61,829 nt of DNA from Odoribacter sp. AF15-53 (GCF_003479425.1 NZ_QUHC01000014.1:1-61829), one strand, 5' to 3'. Counted from the first letter of the stretch, positions 1 through 9,626 are shown. A program made the numbers and translations. Notes: generated by a model not told the origin, from the letters alone.

Positions 1-23
1 TTTCAACTTTCAATTTTCAATTG
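1..23. repeat. AT-rich ~10-nt-period intergenic repeat (TTGAAAATTG type), cut by window edge
   Basis: The first bases are two and a half units of a decamer-like sequence (TTCAACTTTCAATTTTCAA). The same unit recurs in the gaps near 19.54, 43.11 and 51.20 kb, always between genes. Function unknown. Confidence 0.5.
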
Positions 24-31
24 TTTTGTTT

Positions 32-39
32 TATATTTG
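32..39 (+). promoter_or_regulatory. Bacteroidota -7 element TATATTTG for the ECF sigma gene
   Basis: This is an exact TAnnTTTG match. It ends four bases before the ATG at 44, so a start site at the usual distance would fall on the start codon and the mRNA would be leaderless. No convincing -33 TTTG is visible at the right distance. Confidence 0.4.
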
Positions 40-43
40 TGCA

Positions 44-670
44 ATGGCAGATAACGTGTGTGAAATAGAAGTTGATAAAAGAATATTTACGGCAGTTGTA
101 CAAGGAGACCAGGATGCTTTTGGTGATTTGTTCCAGAAGTATTATCAGGTATTGTGTAATTACGCCTTGACTTATTTGGATGATGTGAGTGAGGTTGAGG
201 ATGCCGTGCAGGATGTATTCGTATACGTATGGAATAATCGAGATGCGATTGTTGTAGATACTTCTGTGAGGTCTTATTTGTTTACTTCTGTAAAACATAG
301 GGCTTTGAATATTTTGAAACATAGAGCGGTGGAACGTAGTCATGGCCGTTTGTTGGTTGAATTTTTAGAAGATTTGTCCCAAGAAGAATATTCGGAGGAG
401 GAAGCTGTTCAGTTGGAAAAAATTCGTCAGGCTCTCAAAATTTTACCGTTACAATGTCGTACCGTATTTATGATGAGCAGTTTAGATGGAAAGAAATATA
501 AGGAAATAGCGGAGGAACTTCATATATCTATTAATACAGTCAAATCGCATGTATTAAAGGCTTATCGTACTATTCGAGAGTATGTAGGGGTTACTACATC
601 TCCTTCTTTTTTATTTTTTGTGGCCTATAAAGTCTATTCTCTGGAGAGTAATCAAGATGCTAGAGAATAA
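44..670 (+). CDS. ECF RNA polymerase sigma-70 factor (Bacteroidales FecI-like)
   Basis: A short sigma factor of 208 residues with only regions 2 and 4. Region 2 covers roughly residues 15-85 (GDQDAFGDLFQKYY and the EDAVQDVFVYVW core-binding helix), and region 4 roughly 125-180 with the helix-turn-helix YKEIAEELHISINTVKSHV. The frame stays open upstream to a TTG at 26, but the ATG at 44 gives the expected sigma N-terminus. It is followed by a FecR-type anti-sigma and an STN-containing SusC, the standard trans-envelope signalling trio, so it very probably directs RNA polymerase to the susC promoter when the transporter binds its ligand. The C-terminal 25 residues are hydrophobic and atypical. 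Confidence 0.93.
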   Translation: MADNVCEIEVDKRIFTAVVQGDQDAFGDLFQKYYQVLCNYALTYLDDVSEVEDAVQDVFVYVWNNRDAIVVDTSVRSYLFTSVKHRALNILKHRAVERSHGRLLVEFLEDLSQEEYSEEEAVQLEKIRQALKILPLQCRTVFMMSSLDGKKYKEIAEELHISINTVKSHVLKAYRTIREYVGVTTSPSFLFFVAYKVYSLESNQDARE

Positions 671-750
671 ATTTTATAAAAAAAATTATTTTTGACTCAC
701 CCTTTTTTGATTTCCGGTTGCCTTTAGAGAAAATTTAAAGTAATACGGAG

Positions 751-1926
751 ATGAAGTTTCGATTTTCAGAGGATATATGGGAGAAGATTTCTTTATTATG
801 GGATAAGGAAAGACGACAGGAAACAGAAGAGCCTGATTATTCCGACGAGCAGGTGAAAGAGTTGATGAAAACGTTGTTTCTGGTTAGGAGAGCTTGTAAA
901 CCGGGAAAAAAACAAACGTATGATATGAGACAGGCCTGGTCGAATGTTGTATCCAGAACAAAGCAACGAAATACCCGGAAGTTGGTAACTTGGGTGTTCA
1001 AATATGCGGCGGTGTTGACTGTGGTAATATGTTGTGCTGTGTTGTGGATGAATCAAGGGGGTAAGAATGATTATTCTGTAATAGCCGAGACAGATTCTAT
1101 TGCGTCGGGAACCCGGAAAGCAGAATTAATATTGGCTAACGGGAAGAGTGTGATTCTGGATTCGGACATGAATGTACATGAAGTGGAAATTTCCGGAATG
1201 AAGTTCGTGAATGATGATAAAAATGGAGAATTAAGATATGACGGATCCTTTGTTGCGGAGGATTCGAGTAAAATGTCTTATAATACTTTGTATATTCCCA
1301 AAGGTGGTGAGTACTCGTTGCAATTGCCTGATGGTTCCAGGGTGTGGTTGAATTCGGAGACATCAATACGTTTCCCGGTTTGTTTTATGAAAGACAGGAG
1401 GGACGTTTACCTGAGTGGAGAGGCTTATTTTGAAGTGGCGAAGGATGTTTTAGCCCCATTTCATGTACACGTGGAAGGAGGAGAGGTTACCGTGTTGGGG
1501 ACGAGTTTTAACGTTTCAGCTTACAAGGAAGATATTACTTGGCAAACTACTTTAGTTAGTGGACGAGTGCAAGTGGTGGCTGATGACAGTAAGGTTGTTA
1601 TGAAGCCGGCAGAGCTGTATTCGGTGGACCGGCAAACGGGAAAAGGCGTGTTGAGGGAGGTTGATACAGAATTGTATACTTCGTGGGTAGATGGAAAATT
1701 CTATTTTAGTGCTTATACTTTCGAGGAGATTGTCAGGAAATTGGAGCGTTGGTATGATTTCACGATGAATTATCAGGACGAGGAGATCAAACAGATGCGT
1801 TTTTCCGGAACAATTAATAAACATCGGCCTTTGAACGAGGTTTTACAATTCTTGGAGAAAACGACAGATATTCATTTTGAAATTTCTGGAAAGAATATAA
1901 CTGTGAGTAAAATAAAAAAGGGATAA
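751..1926 (+). CDS. FecR family anti-sigma factor with DUF4974 domain
   Basis: Single-pass inner-membrane regulator of 391 residues. The cytoplasmic N-terminus (1-78) should bind the sigma factor encoded just upstream. A transmembrane segment lies at about 79-100 (WVFKYAAVLTVVICCAVLW). The periplasmic part has the FecR core at about 178-275 (PDGSRVWLNSETSIRFP, LSGEAYFEV, VLGTSFNVSAY) and a C-terminal DUF4974 domain from about 310, which contacts the STN domain of the cognate SusC in this family. The gap to the sigma gene is 80 bp. The sequence is full length and undamaged. Ligand-dependent release or proteolysis is family knowledge and cannot be read here. Confidence 0.93.
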   Translation: MKFRFSEDIWEKISLLWDKERRQETEEPDYSDEQVKELMKTLFLVRRACKPGKKQTYDMRQAWSNVVSRTKQRNTRKLVTWVFKYAAVLTVVICCAVLWMNQGGKNDYSVIAETDSIASGTRKAELILANGKSVILDSDMNVHEVEISGMKFVNDDKNGELRYDGSFVAEDSSKMSYNTLYIPKGGEYSLQLPDGSRVWLNSETSIRFPVCFMKDRRDVYLSGEAYFEVAKDVLAPFHVHVEGGEVTVLGTSFNVSAYKEDITWQTTLVSGRVQVVADDSKVVMKPAELYSVDRQTGKGVLREVDTELYTSWVDGKFYFSAYTFEEIVRKLERWYDFTMNYQDEEIKQMRFSGTINKHRPLNEVLQFLEKTTDIHFEISGKNITVSKIKKG

Positions 1927-1995
1927 GAGGTTGCGACTCCTATCCCGATTGATTGATAACGTCTTTAACTATTCATGGGTATGGCAGTTAAAGAC
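1920..1995 (+). other. Two hairpins between fecR and susC
   Basis: The first hairpin overlaps the fecR stop: GGGATA (1920-1925) pairs with TATCCC (1941-1946), with an inner GAG/CTC. The second is a perfect 10-bp repeat, GTCTTTAACT (1961-1970) against AGTTAAAGAC (1986-1995). Neither has a U-tract. They could moderate read-through from fecR into susC or form the susC 5' untranslated structure. Confidence 0.45.
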
Positions 1996-2009
1996 AATTA
2001 CAAACTTCA

Positions 2010-5000
2010 ATGATCAAATGTATGAAAAAAAATGATTACAAGAAATTTTTTTGCCCGTTGGGTAAAATAAAAAAATGGTTGTTTCTTATGAAATTGATTA
2101 CTTTTTTTCTTTTTCTGGGCCTGTTCCAGGTTAGTGCCGTGACTTTCGGACAACGGGAAACGGTAATGTTTTCACGTGATGCAATGACTTTGGAAGAGGT
2201 CTTTGCAACGATTAGAAAACAATTACAGTATGATATTTTTTATAGTAACGAGGAATTGGATACGCAGCAGAAGATTCATTTGTCTTCTAAAAAAATGGAT
2301 GTTGAAGGAGTGTTAAAAGAGATTCTTAAAGGGAAGTATTCCTATGAATTTATCGAGAAGACTATTGTGATTCGTCCTTTAAAAAAGATAGGAGTAGAAC
2401 AAGAGCAGGAGAATGTAATTAAAGGGAAAGTTGTGGATATTCATGGGAAACCGCTTCCTGGTGTGACGATTCGAGTGGATAGTACGAGTTTTGGCTGTTC
2501 TTCTAATGTGGATGGTGAGTTTGAATTAATCTTGAAATTGGATAAAGGTCATTTGGTTTTTAGTTTTATCGGGTTTAAAACCAAACGGGTGGCTTTTACA
2601 CGAGGAAAATTTCTTTCGGTGACATTGGAAGAGGAAGTGACGGAGATGGATGAAGTAATTGTGAATGGAATGTTTACCCAAAATAGAAATAGTTATACCG
2701 GATCGGTGACAACGATGAAAGGGGAAGATATATTGGCCGTGTCCAATACAAATTTATTGAAGGCAATTTCTGTGCTTTCTCCCGGTTTGCGACTTGTAGA
2801 AAATAATGAAATGGGATCGAATCCGAATTATATTCCGGAAATTATTATTCGAGGTACGACCTCTATTGCTAGTCAGGGAGAATACGGGTTGAATACTCCA
2901 TTAATTATTCTGGATGGTGTGGAAATTTCTATTACGCAGTTGTACGATTTGGACATTTATGAGATTGAGCGGGTGGATGTTTTGAAAGATGCTTCAGCTA
3001 CTTCAATATATGGAGAAAAGGCAGCTAATGGGGTTATTGTTATAGAGCGGAAAAAAGTTACGGATAAAAACATTCGGGTTCGTTATAATTTTGTTCCCGG
3101 TTTTGAGTTTCCAGATGTTGATTCTTATGATTATTGTAATGCGATTCAAAAGTTGGAATTGGAGCGTTTGGCAGGTTTATATAACACGGCTGATGGTAGT
3201 CTGGATGAAAGTTATAATGAAAAATTTAAGCGTATAAAAAAAGGAGCTGATACGGATTGGATGGCAAAGCCTTTGAGAAACTCGACTTCTTTTAGCCATT
3301 CGTTGAGTATGACAGGACGAGGTGCGGGAATGGATTATGGGGTAACGGCTAATTTTTCAGATAAACGAGGAGTAATGAAAGGGGATTACCGGAATAATTA
3401 TGGTTTGTCTTTTTATTTTTCTTACCGATTGGTGGATCGCCTTACGATTACCTATCGTGCTGATATTAACAAGACTGATACGAAAGCTTCGCCTTATGGC
3501 AGTTTTTCAGAATTTGTGAAAATTAATCCTTATGATACTCCATTTAATGCTTATGGAGAGTGGAATAAGATTCTTTCTTATGATTTCAGGAATCCGTTAT
3601 ATGATGCCACGACAAGTAGTTTTGATAAATCGGAGAGTAAGACGATCACGAATAATCTGACATTACGTTGGGATATCTGGAAAGGTTTTTATTTGACAGG
3701 AGCTTTCAGTTACTCGTTATCAGATTCGCAATCAGATAAATTCGTGTCACCCGATCATAGTTCCTTCGAGACGGAAACAGATCCGGGTAAACGGGGAAGT
3801 TATTATATCTCCAACATGAGAGGGAAAAGCTGGCAGGCACGTGTTGGGTTAACATACAGTAAAAATTTGAGTGATAACGGTTCTATATTGACATTGAATG
3901 TGGGTGCTAATGCTAATAGGAGTAATAGTAGTAATAATAGTTTTTCCGGGATTGGTTTTTTGAAAGGAAATTTGACAGATATGGCTTTTGCCAATAGTTA
4001 CCCGACCAATGGGCATCCGAGTGGGAGTGAATCCTTGAGTTCTTCTGTTGGTGTATATGGTAATTTAAATATAATTTTCCTGAATCGTTATTTTGTAGAT
4101 GGAGCTTACCGTGTTTCCGGTTCTTCGAAATTTGGAAAAGATCGAAGATTTGCTCCTTTTTGGTCTGTTGGGATAGGGTGGAATGCACACAATGAATCGT
4201 TTTTGTCTGACTTGGGGTGGTTTAATATTTTTAGGATTCGAGGTAGTGTGGGATATACCGGTAGTGTGAATTTTTCCGATTACCAGGCGATCACGACTTA
4301 TCGGTATAAACAGGATAATAATTATCTAATTAGTATGGGAGCTTTACCGATTGCCATGGGGAATGATCGTTTGAAATGGCAGACAACGGTAAAATATAAT
4401 GTAGGGGCAACATTGGAAATGTGGGAGGGACGGTTAAGTGCTAATTTTGATATTTACAAAGAGGACACGAAGGATTTGTTGCTTTCGATTTCAACGCCTC
4501 CTTCTATGGGAGTGACAAACGTGATGGATAATTTGGGTGAGACAGGAAACTGGGGATATGAGTGGTCATTATCGGGTTTATTGATAAAATCTAATCAATT
4601 ATATTGGCGTATGGGACTTTCCGGGCATCATACAGAGAATAAATTGAAAAAAATCAGTAATTCTATGAAACGTCAGAATGACAGTGCAATGCAGGAGACT
4701 GGGGTTGCCGCGCCTAAAGTGCAGTTGGAGGAGGGTGAATCATCAACGGCAATTTATGCCGTGCCTTCATTGGGAATAGATCCCGCGACAGGGCAGGAGA
4801 TTTTTATTAAAAAGGATGGTTCATACACGTTCTCCTATGACGTAAAGGATAAAGTGGCTTTGGGAAATACTGTTCCTTCTCTGGAGGGAGCTTTAACCAC
4901 GTCATTAGGATATAAGGGATTTAGTATTTCGGCGGCAATGACGTTTACCTTCGGTGGAGATATTTATAATACAACCCGGGCTAGTAAAGTGGAGCGGATT

Positions 5001-5324
5001 AATCCTCAGGAAAATGTGGATGTACGTGCTTTTACCGAGAGATGGAAAAATCCGGGTGATGTTGTTCATTATACCGCACTTACGGATGCAAAGAGTTACG
5101 TTCATTCTGAACGATTTATAGAACGGAAAAATGAGGTCTTTCTTTCTTCGTTGAATTTCTCGTATGAATTTAAACGGGAATGGGTGAAGAAAATTGGGTT
5201 GAATAAATTAAGTATCGGGGTTGGATTTTCGGATGTGCTAAGAATATCAACCGTGAAGTATGAGCGAGGTACGGCTTATCCTTATAGTAAAGGGTACAAT
5301 TTTACGATTAGTCCAACTTTTTAA
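2010..5324 (+). CDS. SusC/RagA-type TonB-linked outer membrane transporter with N-terminal STN signalling domain
   Basis: Large TonB-dependent receptor of 1104 residues. A signal sequence (about residues 27-48, ending SAVTFGQ) leads into an STN domain at about 58-125 (MTLEEVFATIRKQL, VEGVLKEILKGKYSYEF). A CarboxypepD_reg barrel follows at about 135-215 (IKGKVVDIHGKPLPGVTIRV), then the plug (about 220-345, DASATSIYGEKAANGVIVI) and a 22-strand type beta barrel to the C-terminus. The STN domain and the upstream sigma/FecR pair indicate transcriptional signalling by the transporter itself. SusD follows after 12 bp. The ATG at 2022 (MKKNDYKKFF) is an equally possible start. The imported ligand is unknown; no glycoside hydrolase is nearby. 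Confidence 0.95.
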   Translation: MIKCMKKNDYKKFFCPLGKIKKWLFLMKLITFFLFLGLFQVSAVTFGQRETVMFSRDAMTLEEVFATIRKQLQYDIFYSNEELDTQQKIHLSSKKMDVEGVLKEILKGKYSYEFIEKTIVIRPLKKIGVEQEQENVIKGKVVDIHGKPLPGVTIRVDSTSFGCSSNVDGEFELILKLDKGHLVFSFIGFKTKRVAFTRGKFLSVTLEEEVTEMDEVIVNGMFTQNRNSYTGSVTTMKGEDILAVSNTNLLKAISVLSPGLRLVENNEMGSNPNYIPEIIIRGTTSIASQGEYGLNTPLIILDGVEISITQLYDLDIYEIERVDVLKDASATSIYGEKAANGVIVIERKKVTDKNIRVRYNFVPGFEFPDVDSYDYCNAIQKLELERLAGLYNTADGSLDESYNEKFKRIKKGADTDWMAKPLRNSTSFSHSLSMTGRGAGMDYGVTANFSDKRGVMKGDYRNNYGLSFYFSYRLVDRLTITYRADINKTDTKASPYGSFSEFVKINPYDTPFNAYGEWNKILSYDFRNPLYDATTSSFDKSESKTITNNLTLRWDIWKGFYLTGAFSYSLSDSQSDKFVSPDHSSFETETDPGKRGSYYISNMRGKSWQARVGLTYSKNLSDNGSILTLNVGANANRSNSSNNSFSGIGFLKGNLTDMAFANSYPTNGHPSGSESLSSSVGVYGNLNIIFLNRYFVDGAYRVSGSSKFGKDRRFAPFWSVGIGWNAHNESFLSDLGWFNIFRIRGSVGYTGSVNFSDYQAITTYRYKQDNNYLISMGALPIAMGNDRLKWQTTVKYNVGATLEMWEGRLSANFDIYKEDTKDLLLSISTPPSMGVTNVMDNLGETGNWGYEWSLSGLLIKSNQLYWRMGLSGHHTENKLKKISNSMKRQNDSAMQETGVAAPKVQLEEGESSTAIYAVPSLGIDPATGQEIFIKKDGSYTFSYDVKDKVALGNTVPSLEGALTTSLGYKGFSISAAMTFTFGGDIYNTTRASKVERINPQENVDVRAFTERWKNPGDVVHYTALTDAKSYVHSERFIERKNEVFLSSLNFSYEFKREWVKKIGLNKLSIGVGFSDVLRISTVKYERGTAYPYSKGYNFTISPTF

Positions 5325-5336
5325 TCATCATTTATC

Positions 5337-6797
5337 ATGAGAAAATATTGTATATTATTTTTATTCCTGTGCTTTTTGGCGGCTTGTGATGACTTTTTGA
5401 GTGTCAAGCCAAAGGCTGAGATCGTGGAACACGTGTATTTTGATACTCCGGAAGGATTTGAAGATGCATTGTACGGGGCGTATTCGACCTTAAGTGCTTC
5501 TGCACTGTATGGTGAATATTTAAGTTGGGGGTTATTGGATGTTTTTGCCCAGTATTATAAGAAAAGTTCGATCAATGATAATGTGAAGTCGATGTTGATC
5601 TTAGAGCATGAGAAGTTGAGGAGTTATTATAATTCAATATGGAATAAGGGATACGAGTCTATCGGTTATGTGAATAATGTATTGCGTAATTTGGAACGAA
5701 AGAGTGAAAATTCGATGCACTATTATAAACTTTATAAAGGGGAAGCGTTAGGTTTGCGGGCTAATTTGCACTTTGATCTATTGCGTCTGTTTGCTCCTCA
5801 TGTGGGGTCAAAGCCCAATGCACAAGGGATTCCTTACGTGACGATTTACGAGGTTGCGGTGTCTCCTTTCAGAACCGTATCAGAAGTTTATGATTTGGTA
5901 ATAAAGGATTTAAAGGAGGCAGAATTATTATTGCAAGAGGATGAGACATTGCTTGTTTACCCCAGAAAATTTGTGCTAAATGACGGCTTCGCCACCTGTC
6001 GGGAGATTCATTTTAATTTGTATGCCGCACAGGCTCTTTTGGCAAGAGTTTATTGGATGAAAGGTGATTTGGAAAATGCTTTAATATATGCCAGAAAGGT
6101 GATTGATTCAGGTAAATTTCCATTGGAGGATAAATTGAATATACGGAGTTTTGTGGCCGGGACGATAACGGAAAAGGAGGCTATTTGGGGTGTTTATACA
6201 ACTCAGATATTGGATAATATAAAAAAGAATTTTTACACGTATGATATGACATTCACTTGGTTACCGGCTGATGATAATACGGCTCTTTATTCTGTGGCCC
6301 AAGAGGATGGGAATGATATGCGTGGGAATGATTGGTTTCGTATTTTGATCGGGGAAGATGAGTCGGACAGGATTGTGCGGTGTATGAAAATTGTGAATGA
6401 GACGAAAATAAGTGATCCGGGCGCATATACTTCCAAAAGGATTGAAGGGATTAATATGATTCGGATTCCTGAAATGTATTTAATTGCAGCAGAGGCATTA
6501 TTGGAGAGTGATCCGGACGAGGCTCAAAAATATTTTGATACTTTTATCGTGTCTCGGGGATTATTTAAATACAAGGATCGACCGGGATCTCCCCAAGTGA
6601 CACTTGAAGATATCGTAAAAGAACGTCGTAAAGAGTTTGTACAGGAAGGTCAGTATTTTTACACGTTGAAGCGGGATAATATGAATATTTACGTGGATGC
6701 ATTGAAAACGACTTTACAAGGGACGGATGAGTTGTACACGTTTATTATTCCTGATGAAGAATTTGAGTATAGGTATACGGAAGCCGATGAACAATAA
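5337..6797 (+). CDS. RagB/SusD family nutrient-uptake outer membrane lipoprotein
   Basis: Surface lipoprotein of 486 residues that caps the SusC barrel. The signal peptide ends in the lipobox FLAAC with Cys17 followed by acidic residues, as in exported Bacteroidota lipoproteins. The N-terminal SusD-like region begins DDFLSVKPKAEIVEHVYFDTPEGFEDALYGAYS. The TPR-like helices follow, and the C-terminal RagB/SusD motif KERRKEFVQEGQYFYTLKR is clear. It lies 12 bp after susC and 2 bp before the next lipoprotein gene, so it is certainly in one operon. Ligand unknown. Confidence 0.94.
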   Translation: MRKYCILFLFLCFLAACDDFLSVKPKAEIVEHVYFDTPEGFEDALYGAYSTLSASALYGEYLSWGLLDVFAQYYKKSSINDNVKSMLILEHEKLRSYYNSIWNKGYESIGYVNNVLRNLERKSENSMHYYKLYKGEALGLRANLHFDLLRLFAPHVGSKPNAQGIPYVTIYEVAVSPFRTVSEVYDLVIKDLKEAELLLQEDETLLVYPRKFVLNDGFATCREIHFNLYAAQALLARVYWMKGDLENALIYARKVIDSGKFPLEDKLNIRSFVAGTITEKEAIWGVYTTQILDNIKKNFYTYDMTFTWLPADDNTALYSVAQEDGNDMRGNDWFRILIGEDESDRIVRCMKIVNETKISDPGAYTSKRIEGINMIRIPEMYLIAAEALLESDPDEAQKYFDTFIVSRGLFKYKDRPGSPQVTLEDIVKERRKEFVQEGQYFYTLKRDNMNIYVDALKTTLQGTDELYTFIIPDEEFEYRYTEADEQ

Positions 6798-6799
6798 AA

Positions 6800-7555
6800 A
6801 TGAAAGCGATGAAAGTATTAGCACAGAATTATATAAAGTTTGTGATTGTGTTGATGTGCATGACGGGATTATATTCATGTAGCACAGACTATATGGCTTA
6901 TGATGTAGAGTTAAAGGATGGTATTTATTTTACATCAGATTCTTTGAATTATCAATTTGGTATGCAAAAGGGAGAAGATTTTGTTTATGATATAACGGTG
7001 AGAGTATTGGGAACTCCTAAGGACCATGACCGAGTATTTGAGGTAGAGTTGGTTGCTGATGAGACAACGGCAAAAGAAGGATTACATTACGAGTTATCCA
7101 AAAGTTTTGTAATCCCGGCAGAGGGGGTTGTCGGTAAAATTTCTTTTGTATTGCATCGTTATCTTGATCCGGAAATAACACAGCGACCTTTTGTGATTAA
7201 AATGAGGTTGGTTGAGAATGATGATTTTCGATTAGTAATGGAGAGTGAATGTAAGCTTGAGTTTTCTGATACGGAATTGCCGCGTCCGAGATGGTGGAGT
7301 GAAAGACATTTTGGTCCATATTCCCAGATGTTGATGATGGATGTTTATAATTATTACTGGGATTTAGAAACGACTCACCCTTTGTTGTTTGAACGGATTG
7401 TGGAGGAATACGGGCGTAATTTGGAAAAGGCATATAGTTTTCCCTATCAACAGGAAATAGCGTTTATTAAATACGTGATTACGCCGGCTTATGAATATTA
7501 TCAAGCCTATCCGCATCCGAAAGTTGATATTCCTGATCCGTCAACTTTGCTTTAA
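6800..7555 (+). CDS. DUF4843 domain-containing lipoprotein
   Basis: Predicted surface lipoprotein of 251 residues. The signal peptide ends LYSC with the lipid-anchored Cys at residue 27; an alternative start is the fourth codon. The central region (about 60-170) has beta-rich segments such as YDITVRVLGTPKDHDRVFEVELV and AKEGLHYELSKSFVIPAEG, which match my memory of DUF4843 proteins that follow SusD in similar loci. The last 80 residues are aromatic-rich and end in a Pro-rich stretch. It presumably acts as an auxiliary surface-binding protein of the SusCD complex, but nothing here shows what it binds. Confidence 0.75.
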   Translation: MKAMKVLAQNYIKFVIVLMCMTGLYSCSTDYMAYDVELKDGIYFTSDSLNYQFGMQKGEDFVYDITVRVLGTPKDHDRVFEVELVADETTAKEGLHYELSKSFVIPAEGVVGKISFVLHRYLDPEITQRPFVIKMRLVENDDFRLVMESECKLEFSDTELPRPRWWSERHFGPYSQMLMMDVYNYYWDLETTHPLLFERIVEEYGRNLEKAYSFPYQQEIAFIKYVITPAYEYYQAYPHPKVDIPDPSTLL

Positions 7556-7582
7556 TTGCAGTTGGTAAAACAATTAATATGA

Positions 7583-9085
7583 ATGATTATGATGAAAAAT
7601 ATATGGTTTATTAGTTTGTGTGCGGTCATCTTATTTCATGCATGTATTGATGACGATTCTACATTACCGGTTAAGTCAATATCGGAGATTTCTATTCACG
7701 CTCCCTCAGACACGATTAATCTTGATTTTGGTTTTGAATTGGTTTACGAGCCAGAGATTGAGCAGACGATGGAAGATATGGAGTTGAGTTACGAATGGAG
7801 CTATCACGGTTACACGAAAACTTCAATAGGCGGGATAGTCAAAGATTCATTGAAGTTCTTGTCTAATGAGCGGATATTGAGACATTCATTTAAAAAGTTG
7901 GGAGAATACCAGTTACGACTGAAAGTAACGAATGAGCATGGTAGTACATTTAAATATTTTGCATTGTTTGTTAAAGCGGCTTTTGATCAGGGAATTTTTG
8001 TGTTGAGTTCCGATGAAAATAAAAAAGGACGTGTGTCTTTTATGCGTCCTTTAAGTCGGGAAGAGGTTGAAGCTGGTAAGGAAGAATCTTTTTATACTTC
8101 TGCATTTGTTTCTGTTAATCCGGAGTATGCATTAAATGATCCGACTGATGCAGAGAAAATAGGACCGGATATATTTATTGCTTCGAGGGGAGACAAGTTA
8201 GTTTACCGGATGAATGCACAGACTTTTGAGTTATATAACGTGACGGATTTTAAGACGGATTTCCCGTGGGTGAAGCCGATCGGTATTTGCAGTAAGGACC
8301 GTTCGATTACGAATTATGTCGTGTTGTCGGAGGATGGGGGATTTGCAACAGTGAATTATAAATCGGATATTGCTTTTTACGAAGGAGAGTTCTTTGAAGG
8401 GAATCCTAAGATGGATAAAATGTACGTGAAAATAACAGGAGCCCCAATTCCTCCGTCAACGAGTGTGTCAAAAATGAGAAGTTATCACTTTTTCTTGAAT
8501 TACGAGAGATCGACACTTTATTATTTTTATGATTTGTATTCATATTATGCGAGTCAGCAAGAGTTTCCCGAAGAAGAATTGATTAATGTCGTGATGGATA
8601 AGGATATGATGTCATGTTTGGTAAGTCGCTCTAAAAGTAATCCGAAGGAGATTATTATTACCCGGGGATATGCAAGTAACAGGGGGCCGTTGGTGAGTTC
8701 CTGGCAGTATACTTATTTGGCAGATGAAATAACACTTACCCGAGAATCTTTGATGCAGAGTAATGATACTTATAATTCGATATTTTACACGAACGGGAAT
8801 AAATTGTATCGTTGGTATAATTGGAATGCGGAACCGAAGTTACCCAAGACTCCCGTAGTTACGACGGGGAGTAATTGCGAAATTACTTGTTTTGATTTTT
8901 CTCAGAATGGGAAAGAATTATATGTAGGTGTTTATGACCCGGGGTTAAGTGGATTAAAAGGCTGCGTGTATGTTTATGATGCGGATGCACTTGATCCGGT
9001 TACCAATGAGTTGAAATTGTTGAAAAAGTATGAAGGGATTGCAGATCGGCCGATAAAAGTTTTTTGGAAAAATAATAGAAAATGA
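7583..9085 (+). CDS. PKD-like family surface lipoprotein
   Basis: Lipoprotein of 500 residues. The signal peptide ends FHAC with Cys21, followed by acidic DDD. Residues about 50-130 look like an Ig/PKD-type beta sandwich (YEWSYHGYTKTSIGG, HSFKKLGEYQLRLKVTNEHGS). The rest has repeating beta-blade-like segments (GIFVLSSDENKKGRVSF, EYALNDPTDAEKIGPDIFIAS, KELYVGVYDPG) that suggest a propeller, though I cannot prove the fold. PKD-like proteins of this kind habitually follow DUF4843 proteins in SusCD operons. It overlaps the following gene by four bases, which supports translational coupling. Likely a surface ligand-binding accessory; ligand unknown. Confidence 0.75.
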   Translation: MIMMKNIWFISLCAVILFHACIDDDSTLPVKSISEISIHAPSDTINLDFGFELVYEPEIEQTMEDMELSYEWSYHGYTKTSIGGIVKDSLKFLSNERILRHSFKKLGEYQLRLKVTNEHGSTFKYFALFVKAAFDQGIFVLSSDENKKGRVSFMRPLSREEVEAGKEESFYTSAFVSVNPEYALNDPTDAEKIGPDIFIASRGDKLVYRMNAQTFELYNVTDFKTDFPWVKPIGICSKDRSITNYVVLSEDGGFATVNYKSDIAFYEGEFFEGNPKMDKMYVKITGAPIPPSTSVSKMRSYHFFLNYERSTLYYFYDLYSYYASQQEFPEEELINVVMDKDMMSCLVSRSKSNPKEIIITRGYASNRGPLVSSWQYTYLADEITLTRESLMQSNDTYNSIFYTNGNKLYRWYNWNAEPKLPKTPVVTTGSNCEITCFDFSQNGKELYVGVYDPGLSGLKGCVYVYDADALDPVTNELKLLKKYEGIADRPIKVFWKNNRK

Positions 9086-9588
9086 GAGCATACAAATATT
9101 TACTGGCGTTTTTTTCATTTATATTCTTGACGGTGAATGTACAGGCTATGATGAAGCGAGATTCGATCCAACGCGTGAAGGATATGAGTCTGTATGTATT
9201 CCGGGATACATTGGATAGAGAGTGGAAATTCGGAGATTTGAAAGGGAATTATATCTTTTTGGAAATATGGTCTATGAGTTGTGTCCCTTGTTTGCGGCAA
9301 ATGCCTTATTTTGAAGAATTGTCCCGGGAATATAAGGATCGGCCAATACGTTTTATCTCTATTTGTGTTGAGAATAATGTCCTGTTATGGAAGAATTTTC
9401 TGAAACAGAAGAAGATGAACGGAATTCATTGGGTAACTCCTATTTTATCGCCTTTTTTGAGAGAAAATGGTTTTATGGCAGTACCTCGATTTGTTCTTTT
9501 GGATAAAAAAGGGCAAATTTTGTGGAGTAAAGCGAAACAACCTTCAGATCCGGAATTAAAGAAAGATTTGGATCAATTGTTTGACTAA
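9082..9588 (+). CDS. TlpA-like thioredoxin-fold protein, exported
   Basis: Exported redoxin of 168 residues. A signal sequence covers residues 1-22 (LLAFFSFIFLTVNVQA) without a lipobox. The thioredoxin fold has the redox motif CVPC (Cys67, Cys70) in SMSCVPCLRQMP, where the usual Trp before the first Cys is replaced by Met-Ser. The cis-proline loop lies at about Pro135 (MAVPRFVLLDKKG). Both cysteines are intact, so thiol reductase activity in the periplasm is expected. The start overlaps the preceding lipoprotein stop by four bases, which places it firmly in the susCD operon. Its job there may be reducing disulfides or a bound metal or cofactor of the imported ligand (inference). Confidence 0.86.
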   Translation: MRAYKYLLAFFSFIFLTVNVQAMMKRDSIQRVKDMSLYVFRDTLDREWKFGDLKGNYIFLEIWSMSCVPCLRQMPYFEELSREYKDRPIRFISICVENNVLLWKNFLKQKKMNGIHWVTPILSPFLRENGFMAVPRFVLLDKKGQILWSKAKQPSDPELKKDLDQLFD

Positions 9589-9591
9589 AGA

Positions 9592-9624
9592 AAAATCCCC
9601 CGAAAGTATCTTTCGGGGGATTTT
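9592..9624. terminator. Bidirectional terminator between the susCD operon and tRNA-Arg
   Basis: A perfect 15-bp stem (9592-9606 with 9610-9624) with a 3-nt loop, AAAATCCCCCGAAAG on the left. It reads as A-stem-T on both strands, so it can end the susCD operon from the left and the tRNA from the right. Confidence 0.88.
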
Positions 9625-9626
9625 CG

